DNA from: Onstottus_B arcticum
Lineage (GTDB): Bacteria; Acidobacteriota; Blastocatellia; UBA7656
DNA: 64,000 nt
Direction: 5' to 3'
Assembly: GCA_038040485.1 (NCBI GenBank)
Contig: JBBPIE010000032.1
Span: 1 to 64,000, forward strand
Both the position numbers and the translations under genes were made by a program. Shown here in pieces: positions 51,504 to 60,037 of the stretch. Numbering within the stretch: position 1 is the first letter of the stretch; each line of letters begins with the position of its first letter. Under the pieces are notes generated by a model that saw only the letters and a list, made by a program, of their open reading frames with translations, did not search any database and was not told the DNA's origin.

Positions 51504-52910
51504 TCAAATCGGCGGGCGTTGGTAGCCACCTAACGACTCCTCCAACAACGCGGCAACCGCCAACACCGTCTCCTCTTCAAACGGACGCCCGACGATTTGA
51601 ACCCCGATCGGCAAACCTTCCGGCGAACGCCCGCAAGGCACCACCGCGGCAGGCAAGCCGAGCAGGTTGTAGGTCATCGTGTAGCTGAAGGCAGCAAGGT
51701 ACTCGATCTCCTGGCCCTCAATCGTAAACCCGCCCTGATGATCGTGCTCGAACGCCGGCATCGCGGTAACCGGCGCGAGTATGATCGGGTAATCCATCAT
51801 CTCGGTCACCACCGAGGCTCGCAACAAGTCGCGGCCGATCCACGCGCCGAGGAACTGCTCGCCGGTCGGGGGCTGAATGATAGCCTTGAGCGTTTGCATC
51901 AGCGGGCCCATCAGTTCTTCGCGCCCCTCATACATCTTCACAATGCCGGGAACGCCAGCCTGGCCCAGAAACGCAAACCACAACTCAAACGCTCGCTCGA
52001 TGCCGGCCGGTCTTCGTTCTTCTACTTCGAGCCCTCGATCGGCAAGCGCTCTTGCGGCCCGCGCAACCGTCTCGCGTGTTGCGGCTGTCACGGGAGTGAA
52101 GCCATCGTTCGTGTACCACATAACTCTGAGCTTTCGCGTATCGATGTCTCGAAAGTCACGAACCGGCACTGGCGCTGATTGTGGATCTGCAGGGTCAAAT
52201 CCAGCGAGGACCTTCAGCATCAAGCCGAGGTCTTCGACACGCCGCGCGAGCGGACCGTTCGAGTTGCCGAGCGCGAAAGGCCCGACGCAAACCGGTATGT
52301 GACCGGTGACCGGAATTCTGCCCGGCGTCGGCTTCAGACCAACGATTCCGCAGAAGTGCGAGGGCACGCGAATCGAACCGCCGAGATCCGAACCCACTCC
52401 CGCAGGCGAGCACCCCGAAGCTATCGCGGCGCCTTCGCCGCCGCTCGAACCGCCGGGCACTCTGCCGAGGTCCCACGGATTGCTGGTGCGCCCGAAGACC
52501 AGGTTCTCGGAGCGAAAGTCCATCGCGAACTCCGGTACGTTTGTCTTGCCGAGCACGATGGCGCCGGCTTGCTTCAAGCGCGCGACAACCGGCGCATCGC
52601 GTTTGGGGATGTTATTCTCGAGCAACCGGCTGCCTGCGACCGTTCTGACGCCCGCGGTTTCGAAGGTGTCTTTGACTGAGACCGGAACACCGTGAAGCGG
52701 CCCGACGCTTTCGCCCCGCGCGATTCTCTGTTCTGCTGATCGAGCCTCCTCTCGAGCGCGATCAAACGTTGTAGTTACAAAGGCGTTGAGCTTCGGATTC
52801 ACTTCTTCGATTCTTCGAATGTGAGCTTCGACGACTTCAACAGGCGAGGCACTCTTCGTGCGGATCATCTCGGCAAGCGTTGTTGCCGAGTTGAATATTA
52901 GTTCGCTCAT
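51504..52910 (-). CDS. Amidase signature family hydrolase
   Basis: The 468-residue enzyme has the catalytic Lys in LHGVPVSVKDTFETAG, the Ser-cisSer pair in VPGGSSGGEGAAIASG and the nucleophile Ser in GSDLGGSIRVPSHFCGIVGL. It hydrolyses an amide bond; substrate unknown. The length and C-terminal region fit stand-alone amidases and not GatA, since no gatB or gatC is nearby. ATG 52910 has GAGGAGGAAGATC just upstream. Confidence 0.87.
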   Translation of the reverse strand: MSELIFNSATTLAEMIRTKSASPVEVVEAHIRRIEEVNPKLNAFVTTTFDRAREEARSAEQRIARGESVGPLHGVPVSVKDTFETAGVRTVAGSRLLENNIPKRDAPVVARLKQAGAIVLGKTNVPEFAMDFRSENLVFGRTSNPWDLGRVPGGSSGGEGAAIASGCSPAGVGSDLGGSIRVPSHFCGIVGLKPTPGRIPVTGHIPVCVGPFALGNSNGPLARRVEDLGLMLKVLAGFDPADPQSAPVPVRDFRDIDTRKLRVMWYTNDGFTPVTAATRETVARAARALADRGLEVEERRPAGIERAFELWFAFLGQAGVPGIVKMYEGREELMGPLMQTLKAIIQPPTGEQFLGAWIGRDLLRASVVTEMMDYPIILAPVTAMPAFEHDHQGGFTIEGQEIEYLAAFSYTMTYNLLGLPAAVVPCGRSPEGLPIGVQIVGRPFEEETVLAVAALLEESLGGYQRPPI

Positions 52911-52945
52911 GATCTTCCTCCTCAACAAAACGTGAAGAACGACGC

Positions 52946-53038
52946 ATGTACGGGCGGTCCTCCGTGGCCGCCCCTTGATGCGCGCGGAGCTTTTTGCACA
53001 ACGGAGGGGCGGCCACGGAGGGCCACCCCTACAAGCTT
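52946..53038. repeat. REP-like palindrome B3
   Basis: Arms GGTCCTCCGTGGCCGCCCC and GGGGCGGCCACGGAGGGCC pair around a 25-base centre. Related in pattern to the inner arms of B1 and B2, but without the AGTACT ends. It lies between the amidase and beta-lactamase-like genes. Confidence 0.7.
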
Positions 53039-53045
53039 ATTGGTG

Positions 53046-54206
53046 TCACTTGATCGCCGCGAGAACACGTTTGAAAAGCTCGTCGCCGTTTCCTTGATGC
53101 CAGCGCCATACCACGACAATGTCGTGTTCCGGGTCTACCCAGATTGTGTTCGATCCGTAGCCGATGGCGGCAAAGCTCGATGCTGGCGCCGATGGCCACT
53201 GCTTCTTCTGCGTGTTCAGCCACCAGAGAAATCCGTAATCCGGTCCGAGCGGCCCGGGCGTCGTTGCCATCTGAACCCACTTCTCAGAGACGATCTGCTT
53301 GCCGGCCCACTTGCCGCGGCGCAAGAACAAATAACCAAACCGCGCTTCATCGCGAGTGCTGATCCACAAGCCGCCGCCCCAACGCGTGCCGCCGCTCACC
53401 GAAGTCATCTTCTTGCCGCCGATCATCACGTCCGAGTTGTTGTAGCCGTGATACTGCCACGTCGTTGAAGTTCCAATCTGATCCATCACGTGTTGTTTGA
53501 TTACTTCAGGCAGCGGCCGCTTCCACAGTGTCAGCAACGAGAGCGAGAAGCGGTTGATGCGCACGTCGTTGTACTCGTAGAACTCGCCGGGCTCCTTCAA
53601 CTGGCGAGGCTGACGCCGGCCCGCGCCGAACTGCTCAACTCCGATGAAATCGTGTGACTTGCCGAACATCGAGCCTTCCCACTCGCTCGTCTGGTTCGCG
53701 TGAAGACGCCAGGTGATCGTCGAGTTGTGCGCTGATTCATAACCGCCGTCTTTGATGTAGGCGCGAACCGGGTCGTCAACGCTCTTGATCATTCCGCGAT
53801 CGACTGTGAGTCCAAGCACCGTGGAGAGGAAGCTCTTCGCTACGCTGTAGGTCGGATCGATACGCCGAGTGTCGCCCCACTCGGCGACAATGTAGCCGTG
53901 TCGAAGAATGATGCCGTTGGTCTCGCCGCGCTGTTTCGGCATCGGCCCGAGCAGCGCTCCAAAGGTCTCGACCTGCGTTGAGAAGTCGCGCGGAACTCTT
54001 GTCTCCTGAGTCCTCGCGAACGCGACGGCTTGTTCGAGCAACGCGGCATCAAACCCCGCTTCCGCGGGAGGCTTGCGCTGCCAGTTGTCGCCAGCCGACG
54101 GATAATAAACCGGCGAAGCGGCAGGCCGTTTCTGGCCGACAACGATGCCCGGGATATTGCCCACCAGCGTCACGGCGATCGCTGCGATGATCAATGCTCG
54201 TCTCAT
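53046..54206 (-). CDS. Exported serine beta-lactamase-family hydrolase
   Basis: The 386-residue protein has a signal peptide (MRRALIIAAIAVTLVGNIPG) and the serine beta-lactamase/class C esterase fold: SxxK as TYSVAKSFLSTVLGL, YxN as FYEYNDVRINRFSLS, and a C-terminal GYGSNTIWVDPEHDIVVVWR. Such proteins include class C enzymes, DD-peptidases and esterases, so antibiotic resistance cannot be inferred. It is exported and stands alone between palindrome B3 and the divergent dehydrogenase gene. Confidence 0.83.
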   Translation of the reverse strand: MRRALIIAAIAVTLVGNIPGIVVGQKRPAASPVYYPSAGDNWQRKPPAEAGFDAALLEQAVAFARTQETRVPRDFSTQVETFGALLGPMPKQRGETNGIILRHGYIVAEWGDTRRIDPTYSVAKSFLSTVLGLTVDRGMIKSVDDPVRAYIKDGGYESAHNSTITWRLHANQTSEWEGSMFGKSHDFIGVEQFGAGRRQPRQLKEPGEFYEYNDVRINRFSLSLLTLWKRPLPEVIKQHVMDQIGTSTTWQYHGYNNSDVMIGGKKMTSVSGGTRWGGGLWISTRDEARFGYLFLRRGKWAGKQIVSEKWVQMATTPGPLGPDYGFLWWLNTQKKQWPSAPASSFAAIGYGSNTIWVDPEHDIVVVWRWHQGNGDELFKRVLAAIK

Positions 54207-54417
54207 GCGCGTCTTCCTTTGCTAGCGGGGTACCTGAGTCACTCCAGCGCGGAACGCGAACTTATCGTCTTTCTGCGCAGATTGTAAAGTCGCATTGCGC
54301 GATACGCGAGACGGGCCCTTGTCTCCTACTGCGCAAAGCGAGATATTACCAACGTCACTCAGCGAGTTTAGTTGTAACCTTAAGCAGTCAAACACAAACG
54401 CGAGGGGAGAGCTTGCG

Positions 54418-55461
54418 ATGTCTTCGACGCTAGACCAGAAGCGCCCGGCCGTATCGGTCTGGTTCACGTCTCCCAGGACGGTGGAGTTGCGCGCCGCAAA
54501 CGCAAACCCGCCGGTTGCTGGAGAAGTTCGCGTCGAGGCCCTCTACTCCGGCATAAGCCACGGCAGCGAGATGATGGTTTATCGCGGGGAAGTTCCGCCG
54601 GAACTCGCGCTCGACTCCTCGCTTACCACGCTTCAAGGCAGCTTCAGCTTTCCCGTCAAGTATGGCTACGCAAGCGTCGGTCGAGTCGTCGACGTCGGCA
54701 GCGGTGTAAGCGAACTGATTGAGGGCGAAATCGTCTTCGCGTTCAATCCGCACGAAACCTGCTACACGGTGCCGGCTACGGTTCTGATCAAACTACCCTC
54801 GGAGCTTGATCCGCGCCTCGGCGTGTTTGCGGCGAACGTCGAGACCGCCGTGAACTTGCTCCTGGACGCAGCGCCCCGCCTCGGCGAAAGGGTGGTGGTG
54901 ATCGGTCAAGGTGTTGTTGGTTTGCTGATAACTCAACTGGCGCGAAAGGCGGGTGCAAGCCTGGTCATCACCAGCGACTTGTATGAGAATCGCCGGCGGT
55001 TGTCGCTATCAGCGGGCGCGGATATGGCTCTCGACCCTTCATCGGAAAGTCTCGGCGAGTGCGTGTCCGCGATGACCGGAGGAACGGGCGCCGATATAGT
55101 CATCGAAGCCAGCGGGCAACCACGCGCTCTTGATGACGCAGTCAAGGTGGCCGCCGCCGAAGGGCGGGTTGTGGTCGTTTCGTGGTACGGCACGAAGCGA
55201 GCCGACCTGGCTCTGGGAAGCGATTTTCATCGCAAGCGTTTGACTCTGAAAAGCTCTCAGGTCTCAAATCTTGATCCGTCGCTCACACCGAGATGGACTA
55301 TTCGCCGCCGGCGCGAACTGGCAGTCGGATACCTGAGCGAATTGTTGCTTGATGAATTGATCAGCCACGTTTTGGAGTTCGATCAAGCCGCGGAGGCTTA
55401 CCGTCTGATCGACGAGCAACCAGGCGACGTCGTACAGGTTGTTCTCGATTACAAGCGGTAG
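54418..55461 (+). CDS. Medium-chain dehydrogenase/reductase
   Basis: The 347-residue enzyme has the MDR Rossmann motif VVVIGQGVVGLLITQLARKA and TGGTGADIVIEASGQPRALD. The catalytic zinc Cys of alcohol dehydrogenases is replaced in EALYSGISHGSEMMVY, as in the BchC-like group, and structural zinc Cys are absent. ATG 54418 follows GAGGGGAGAGC. It would reduce or oxidise a carbonyl or alcohol with NAD(P). The PTPS-like gene follows by 26 bp on the same strand, so the two probably act in one pathway. Confidence 0.82.
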   Translation: MSSTLDQKRPAVSVWFTSPRTVELRAANANPPVAGEVRVEALYSGISHGSEMMVYRGEVPPELALDSSLTTLQGSFSFPVKYGYASVGRVVDVGSGVSELIEGEIVFAFNPHETCYTVPATVLIKLPSELDPRLGVFAANVETAVNLLLDAAPRLGERVVVIGQGVVGLLITQLARKAGASLVITSDLYENRRRLSLSAGADMALDPSSESLGECVSAMTGGTGADIVIEASGQPRALDDAVKVAAAEGRVVVVSWYGTKRADLALGSDFHRKRLTLKSSQVSNLDPSLTPRWTIRRRRELAVGYLSELLLDELISHVLEFDQAAEAYRLIDEQPGDVVQVVLDYKR

Positions 55462-55487
55462 GCCAAAAGGGCGCTCTGCGAGGTTCT

Positions 55488-55874
55488 ATGCAAACATTTG
55501 AAATAGGCGTTAGCGGTGAGTTTGAAGCTGCGCATTCGCTGAGTGGTGACTTCGGTCCGGCGACGCGGCTTCACGGACACACTTACAAGGTTGAGGTCAG
55601 AGCTGAGGCAAGCGAGATCGACTCAACCGGAACATTCTTTGACATCGGGCGGCTGCAAACTGAGTTGCGCTCGGTGTTGGAGCGGCTGCACTATCGCAAT
55701 CTCAACGAAGTTGAAGAGCTGGCAGCGATCAACACAACCGCAGAGGCTGTTGCGAGGTACATCTTGAAGAAACTGGAGCCGGCCGTGCGGGCGGGCGGCG
55801 TTGAAGGACTAAGAGTTACCGTTTGGGAATCGTCTTCGTCATTTGCTTCCTATCGGGAGACGTTCGAATCATGA
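55488..55874 (+). CDS. 6-pyruvoyl-tetrahydropterin synthase/QueD-like protein
   Basis: The 128-residue protein has the zinc-binding His residues (EFEAAHSLSG and RLHGHTYKVEV), and the conserved Glu in VTVWESSSSFASY. The catalytic Cys of QueD and PTPS, which lies just before the HGH motif, is absent (FGPATRLHGH). It may therefore use a different reaction or a different substrate. It is preceded by a dehydrogenase and overlaps the C-terminus of a convergent glycosyltransferase by 59 bp. It resembles no queuosine operon. Confidence 0.8.
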   Translation: MQTFEIGVSGEFEAAHSLSGDFGPATRLHGHTYKVEVRAEASEIDSTGTFFDIGRLQTELRSVLERLHYRNLNEVEELAAINTTAEAVARYILKKLEPAVRAGGVEGLRVTVWESSSSFASYRETFES

Positions 55875-56940
55875 TCTCGATCCGCTGACAAACGTTATCG
55901 CAGGTCTGTTTCCAGGTAGGAAGCGAACCGGCCAACTCGCGGCTGCGGCGGCCGAAGTCCTCTCTCATGGACGCATCGGCCGCGAACCGTCTTATGGCGC
56001 CGGCAAGAGCCGCCGAATCTGCGGCGGGCACAATCAGAGCATTCTCACCCTCGCGAAGAATTTCATCGGCCGCCCCGGTCCGGGTTGCGACGATCGGCAG
56101 GCCCGCGTGCATCGCTTCGGCCAATACGATGCCGAATCCCTCATATAACGATGGGAAAGTGAATACGTCGGCTCGCGAATAAAAGCGGCCCAATTCCCCG
56201 TGAGGTATTGCTCCGTGAAAAGTAATTCTTTCGCTCACACCTAATGCCTTTGCCATCTCCTCCAGCTTTTTATAGTGACGCGGCTCAAAACTTAGATCGC
56301 CAACCACATCCAGCGTGACCGGAATGTCCTGAAGCAAGCAAAGCGCTCCAACCAAATGCTCGATTCCCTTGAGGCGCGTGCAGTTCCCTACAAACAGCAG
56401 CCGCAGCGGCATACCTTTCTTGCCTCGATCCCAGGTTGTATCCAAGAGCGGAGCCGAGCCAGGAGACGCCAGTGCTATCCGGTCCTTGCTCCCGCCCAGT
56501 CGTTCAACTTCGCCGCTGATAAAGCTGCTTACCGTGACGATCAGTTGCGCAGAGTGTAAGGCAGCCCGCTCAAACATCCGCGCAATGAACCTGGCGGGCC
56601 GCTTCATCGCCTGCGACCTGACTTGGTGCACGATGATGACGAGCCGCACGCTGCCGGTCATCCAGCACGCGGCATTGAAGAGAAGCGTAGTGGGATGGGT
56701 CCATCCGTCCTCGATTACAACGTCGTACTTCCGCCTTGCGAGCCGCAGCAGGAGCAGCGGAGCAATACCCACACCAGCGACAAGGCCGGCGAAATAGGAC
56801 AGGTCCGGAACCGTTACCACCTCCAAGCGAAACCCTCGCTCGGTCAGGCTCTCGGCCAACTTTCTGTTGTAAAAGGAACCGCCGGTCTGCCGCTGAATAT
56901 CCCCAGGGCTCAGGAAAAGGGCTGTGGGTTCACGGGACAT
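55816..56940 (-). CDS. Glycosyltransferase family 4
   Basis: The 374-residue enzyme has the GT4 plan: N-terminal QTGGSFYNRKLAESLTERGF, a middle VGDLSFEPRHYKK, and the nucleotide-sugar site SLYEGFGIVLAEAMHAGLPI then VATRTGAADEIL. It transfers a sugar from a nucleotide donor in the cytosol. Its 3' end overlaps the PTPS-like gene on the other strand by 59 bp, an unusual convergent arrangement. It may share a pathway with the dehydrogenase and PTPS-like genes, but it is encoded on the opposite strand. Confidence 0.85.
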   Translation of the reverse strand: MSREPTALFLSPGDIQRQTGGSFYNRKLAESLTERGFRLEVVTVPDLSYFAGLVAGVGIAPLLLLRLARRKYDVVIEDGWTHPTTLLFNAACWMTGSVRLVIIVHQVRSQAMKRPARFIARMFERAALHSAQLIVTVSSFISGEVERLGGSKDRIALASPGSAPLLDTTWDRGKKGMPLRLLFVGNCTRLKGIEHLVGALCLLQDIPVTLDVVGDLSFEPRHYKKLEEMAKALGVSERITFHGAIPHGELGRFYSRADVFTFPSLYEGFGIVLAEAMHAGLPIVATRTGAADEILREGENALIVPAADSAALAGAIRRFAADASMREDFGRRSRELAGSLPTWKQTCDNVCQRIEIMIRTSPDRKQMTKTIPKR

Positions 56941-57006
56941 GCGCTTCGCACCACGTGCCTAGTTAGTTGTTACCGGTTGAAAGTACGGTCTGAATACAAC
57001 AGGACA

Positions 57007-57657
57007 TCACTGAATCGTCACGTAACGCTCGAGGCGCGCGACTTCCTTCACGCCCACATATTTTCCGATTTCTTTTCGGAACTGCTCGATCGTCCTGTAC
57101 GGACGGTACTCTTTGAACTCGCGCAGCATTCGCGGGCCGAGACCCGGGATGCTCAGGATGTCCTCGTCGCTCGCGGTGTTGAGGTTGATCGGGATAAAGC
57201 CGTACTGGGCGAGCCGCGCCGTCTCGGCGGGGCCGACGTACTTACCGATTTCTTTGTTGAACTGCGCGAAGTTTCTCCAGGGCCGGTACTCGGCGAACTC
57301 GCGAGCCATCCGGTTGCCCGCGCGCGGAATAAGCACGATCTCTTCGCGCGTTGCGGTGTTGAGATTGATGTGAACGAATGCCTTCTCATAGAATTCAGCC
57401 GCTTGTTGCGCGCTGAGCGATTGACTGAGCAGGTACGAGTTCAAGTCCAGGATGGTCATGAAGGGACGCTTCTCGATGACGCCCTTCACGATGGCCGGAG
57501 TCATGTGCGGAAGCGCTAAGAGGTCCTTCTCGGCCGCCGAGTTCGCATCGATGAGCCCCAGCGACTTGCCTACCTGCCCGTCGACGTTCACGGTTAAGCT
57601 CACCGCGAGAACAATCGACCCAAGAACCGCAACCAGCAACGAGATCTTTCGATTCAT
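57007..57657 (-). CDS. Exported protein with three helix-hairpin-helix motifs (ComEA-like)
   Basis: The 216-residue product has a signal peptide (ISLLVAVLGSIVLAVSLTV) and three tandem helix-hairpin-helix-like units: IDANSAAEKDLLALPHMTP, INLNTATREEIVLIPRAGNR and INLNTASDEDILSIPGLGP. Each is followed by a PFMTILDLN- or YRP(W/Y)-type stretch. HhH units bind DNA; ComEA in competence has one. An exported DNA-binding role in DNA uptake is plausible with type IV pili in the same genome region. Three copies is more than usual. Confidence 0.8.
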   Translation of the reverse strand: MNRKISLLVAVLGSIVLAVSLTVNVDGQVGKSLGLIDANSAAEKDLLALPHMTPAIVKGVIEKRPFMTILDLNSYLLSQSLSAQQAAEFYEKAFVHINLNTATREEIVLIPRAGNRMAREFAEYRPWRNFAQFNKEIGKYVGPAETARLAQYGFIPINLNTASDEDILSIPGLGPRMLREFKEYRPYRTIEQFRKEIGKYVGVKEVARLERYVTIQ

Positions 57658-57658
57658 G

Positions 57659-58189
57659 TCATTCTCCTGTGCTTGTAGTTTTGGCGCCTGACTTGGTGCT
57701 CGACACCGGGTAACGATAAGCGTAAGCCAGCCCCACCAGTCCCAAGTGTATCATTGCGCCCGGCCCCAACGCGGGCGGCGCTTTCGCCCGGATCGCTTTC
57801 AAAAACAACTCGAGGCCGCTGAGATCAGGGTTCACTTCCAACTGAAACTCCATGCTGCCCCGATAGTGAAGGACCAGCCCTAACAGCCCTCCCATCACGA
57901 ACAAGACCATTATAGTACGCAGCACCCTCACACTCGCGCGCCCTTGATGGATGACGTGCCAGGTGATCACGACGAGCCCCAGCCCGAGGAGCACAAGCGG
58001 AATCAGTTGTAACCGGTCTTCGAAGTGATCCAAAAGAACCAGCTCTGTCCCAGTGCCGAGAATGCCTACAAGAAGAACGGCGAGCAAGACGCGCCGCAGC
58101 GCGCGCAAAATGTTCTCGTTCGATTCGTCCCCGGCCGTTTGGGGCTCCACCTTGACTGTTTGTTGGCTCACGATCAAAGACTCCACCAA
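57659..58189 (-). CDS. Membrane protein of unknown function
   Basis: The 176-residue product has about four hydrophobic segments (VLLAVLLVGILGTGTELVLL, LIPLVLLGLGLVVITWHVI, IMVLFVMGGLLGLVLHY, and a C-terminal MIHLGLVGLAYAYRY). It ends one base before the HhH protein ATG on the same strand, so the two are cotranscribed. I do not recognise the family; a membrane partner of the exported protein is possible. Confidence 0.65.
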   Translation of the reverse strand: MVESLIVSQQTVKVEPQTAGDESNENILRALRRVLLAVLLVGILGTGTELVLLDHFEDRLQLIPLVLLGLGLVVITWHVIHQGRASVRVLRTIMVLFVMGGLLGLVLHYRGSMEFQLEVNPDLSGLELFLKAIRAKAPPALGPGAMIHLGLVGLAYAYRYPVSSTKSGAKTTSTGE

Positions 58190-58245
58190 ATTGATGCTTC
58201 AGAACGCCCAGAGGTTTATCGAGACTCACTGGTCGTTCGATCGTT

Positions 58246-59517
58246 TCAGTTTCCGTGCTTATGCTGCTGATAGTGCTGACGAAGCAGGTCCTTGCCGTAG
58301 TCGTTTCCGTTGGGCGTGCGCACGACCACATGAATGTGCTCGCGATTGGGCACCCGCGGGTCCTTTGCCAGGTGTCGGAGGTTGGCTGGCAGTTGATGGT
58401 CAAATTCTATGAGGATCACAGGACTGTGAATGCGATAGTAGAAGACGCTTGTGGGTTCACTGCCGCCTATCCACGCGAACCAGGTGTTGTCCAGGTGCTG
58501 GCGCACCTCGCGCATCTTAACCCGCGCGTGCCCGTCGTCCATGTTCTCTACGTAGAGCCCGATCAAATCCAGTAGCTGTTTCCGCTCCTGCTTCGAAAGC
58601 TCCGAGGCCCGAACGCCCGCATAGTCCAGCACGACGTTGTCCTTGAAAGCTTCTGTCAGATTGTTGTTTCCCGTCTTGGTAATCTGAAGGATCGCTTTCT
58701 TGCGAAGCTCCTCTTTGAGGGCATTGATCATCGCCAGCCCATTGTTCTGTTCGTCCTGGAGAATACTCGTGCCTTTGAACTTGCCCGAAGTGGCGGTCAC
58801 CGGCTCAGACCCGGCGAAGAACGGCGTCATAACCACCTGATCAGCCAGCACGAAGTAGTTGACGATGGCGTGGTGGCCATCCAACTGCCAGCCCCACGGC
58901 TCCTTTCCGGAAGGTGCGCCCATCACAGTGATGTTGTAGAGCCATTCGCCGTACTGCTCGAAGTCGTTGCCGTTCAATTCGCCCAACGTGTGATTGAGCC
59001 GCATGATGTCGCGTGTGAGCTTTAGCCCTTTCGCGCTGAGCGACGCCCGCATCAACCCGAGCGCCGCCTCTCGCTGTGTCTCGCTCATGTCCTTGAAGCT
59101 CACGCCCTGGCGGACATAGAAATGCTGGTTCATCCACTTGCGCCATTCCGGGTCGTCAACTCCGAACATGGTCTTCGTGCGTTGCTCTAACGTCAGAGCA
59201 GCAAGGAAGGTCTCGGCGGCTTTGCGAACTGGCTCAGTAGAAACACCGGTCGAGTGAATGCCAAACAGTCCCGGCGCGACCTGTCCGTTGGTCGTTATCC
59301 CCTTGAACGGATCCCCGAGGCCTTTGGCTTCGGCGGCGGTAGACATTTGGCGGAATCGTTCCGCGCGGTCAGCCGCGGGATTCTGAGTCAGCACGGCCGA
59401 GGCAACAACCGAAACCGACAGGAGCAGTACAACCATCGGCAATACAAGGCTTGCCCATCGTCCATCCATCACTCGCGAGAGTTCGTTCTTTAATCGATCA
59501 ATGGTCTGTCGTTTCAT
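58246..59517 (-). CDS. DUF3500 family exported protein
   Basis: The 423-residue protein (ATG 59517, with GAGGAGGAGCGCT upstream) has a membrane anchor or signal (residues 20-50) and matches DUF3500: PWGWQLDGHHAIVNYFVLAD, MTPFFAGSEPVTATSG, and the end SPVILIEFDHQLPANLRHLA then REHIHVVVRTPNGNDYGKD. Function of the family is unknown; a conserved His/Asp-rich face suggests an enzyme. It is upstream of the membrane protein and HhH genes on the same strand, with a 56-bp gap. Confidence 0.82.
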   Translation of the reverse strand: MKRQTIDRLKNELSRVMDGRWASLVLPMVVLLLSVSVVASAVLTQNPAADRAERFRQMSTAAEAKGLGDPFKGITTNGQVAPGLFGIHSTGVSTEPVRKAAETFLAALTLEQRTKTMFGVDDPEWRKWMNQHFYVRQGVSFKDMSETQREAALGLMRASLSAKGLKLTRDIMRLNHTLGELNGNDFEQYGEWLYNITVMGAPSGKEPWGWQLDGHHAIVNYFVLADQVVMTPFFAGSEPVTATSGKFKGTSILQDEQNNGLAMINALKEELRKKAILQITKTGNNNLTEAFKDNVVLDYAGVRASELSKQERKQLLDLIGLYVENMDDGHARVKMREVRQHLDNTWFAWIGGSEPTSVFYYRIHSPVILIEFDHQLPANLRHLAKDPRVPNREHIHVVVRTPNGNDYGKDLLRQHYQQHKHGN

Positions 59518-59599
59518 AGCGCTCCTCCTCGTTGAACCGCGTCCTCTTCGAGAGACCGGCATTGTATAAGCGCCGGACTGGCACGTCGAGGTCAGCAGG

Positions 59600-59980
59600 A
59601 CGGTCTTCTCAGCAAAGGGTGTAAAAGTGGGACTTGGGACATGGATGAAGTTGTGAGTCTCATTAACACCTCAATTCATTGAGGTGGCGGAGGGCGAGAC
59701 GGATTTGGCCCTAACTGTTTCAACAGTTTTGGATCCGCCTGATAAACCGTTGAAACGGTTCCGCGTGGAGCAACAGCACCAGTGACACCCAACTGAAGTT
59801 GGGTGTTAATGAGGGCCCCTTCGCGTAGGCGAGTCAGCGGGCTGATGTCAAGAGCGCACCTCCAGCCAAGTCCCACTTTTAATCACACCCCTCAGCAAAC
59901 CCTCTGCGGCTCTGCGCCTCCGCGGTTAGCTCGTCGTCGAAAGCCCGCTAACCGCAGAGCCGCTGAAGCGCTGAGAATTG
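59600..59980. repeat. Palindromic repeat A, copy 3 (interrupted by element G)
   Basis: Left arm CTCTGCGGCTCTGCGCCTCC then GCGGTTAGC at 59900-59930, right arm GCTAACCGCAGAGCCGCTGA at 59947-59966. The extreme left of the arm is displaced to 59600-59616 by element G. Confidence 0.65.
59608..59899. mobile_element. MITE-like element G (59617-59890) with 9-bp target duplication
   Basis: The direct repeat CTCAGCAAA occurs at 59608-59616 and 59891-59899. Between them is a 274-bp element with terminal inverted repeats: left GGGTGTAAAAGTGGGACTTG; right, read inward, GGGTGTGATT then AAAAGTGGGACTTGG. Nested inside are AACACC/GGTGTT and a CTGTTTCAACAGTT hairpin. It has no coding capacity and sits in the left arm of palindrome A3. 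Confidence 0.8.
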
Positions 59981-60037
59981 AGAACCCTACTGCTGCTTGA
60001 CAGGAGCGCGGCTGACCGCGAATCATTCGGAAACCGA

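Larger units (their letters stand above)
59518..60037. other. Intergenic region with nested repeats A3 and G
   Basis: No gene is supported in these 520 bp. It consists largely of MITE-like element G (59617-59890) inserted in palindrome A3. Confidence 0.6.
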
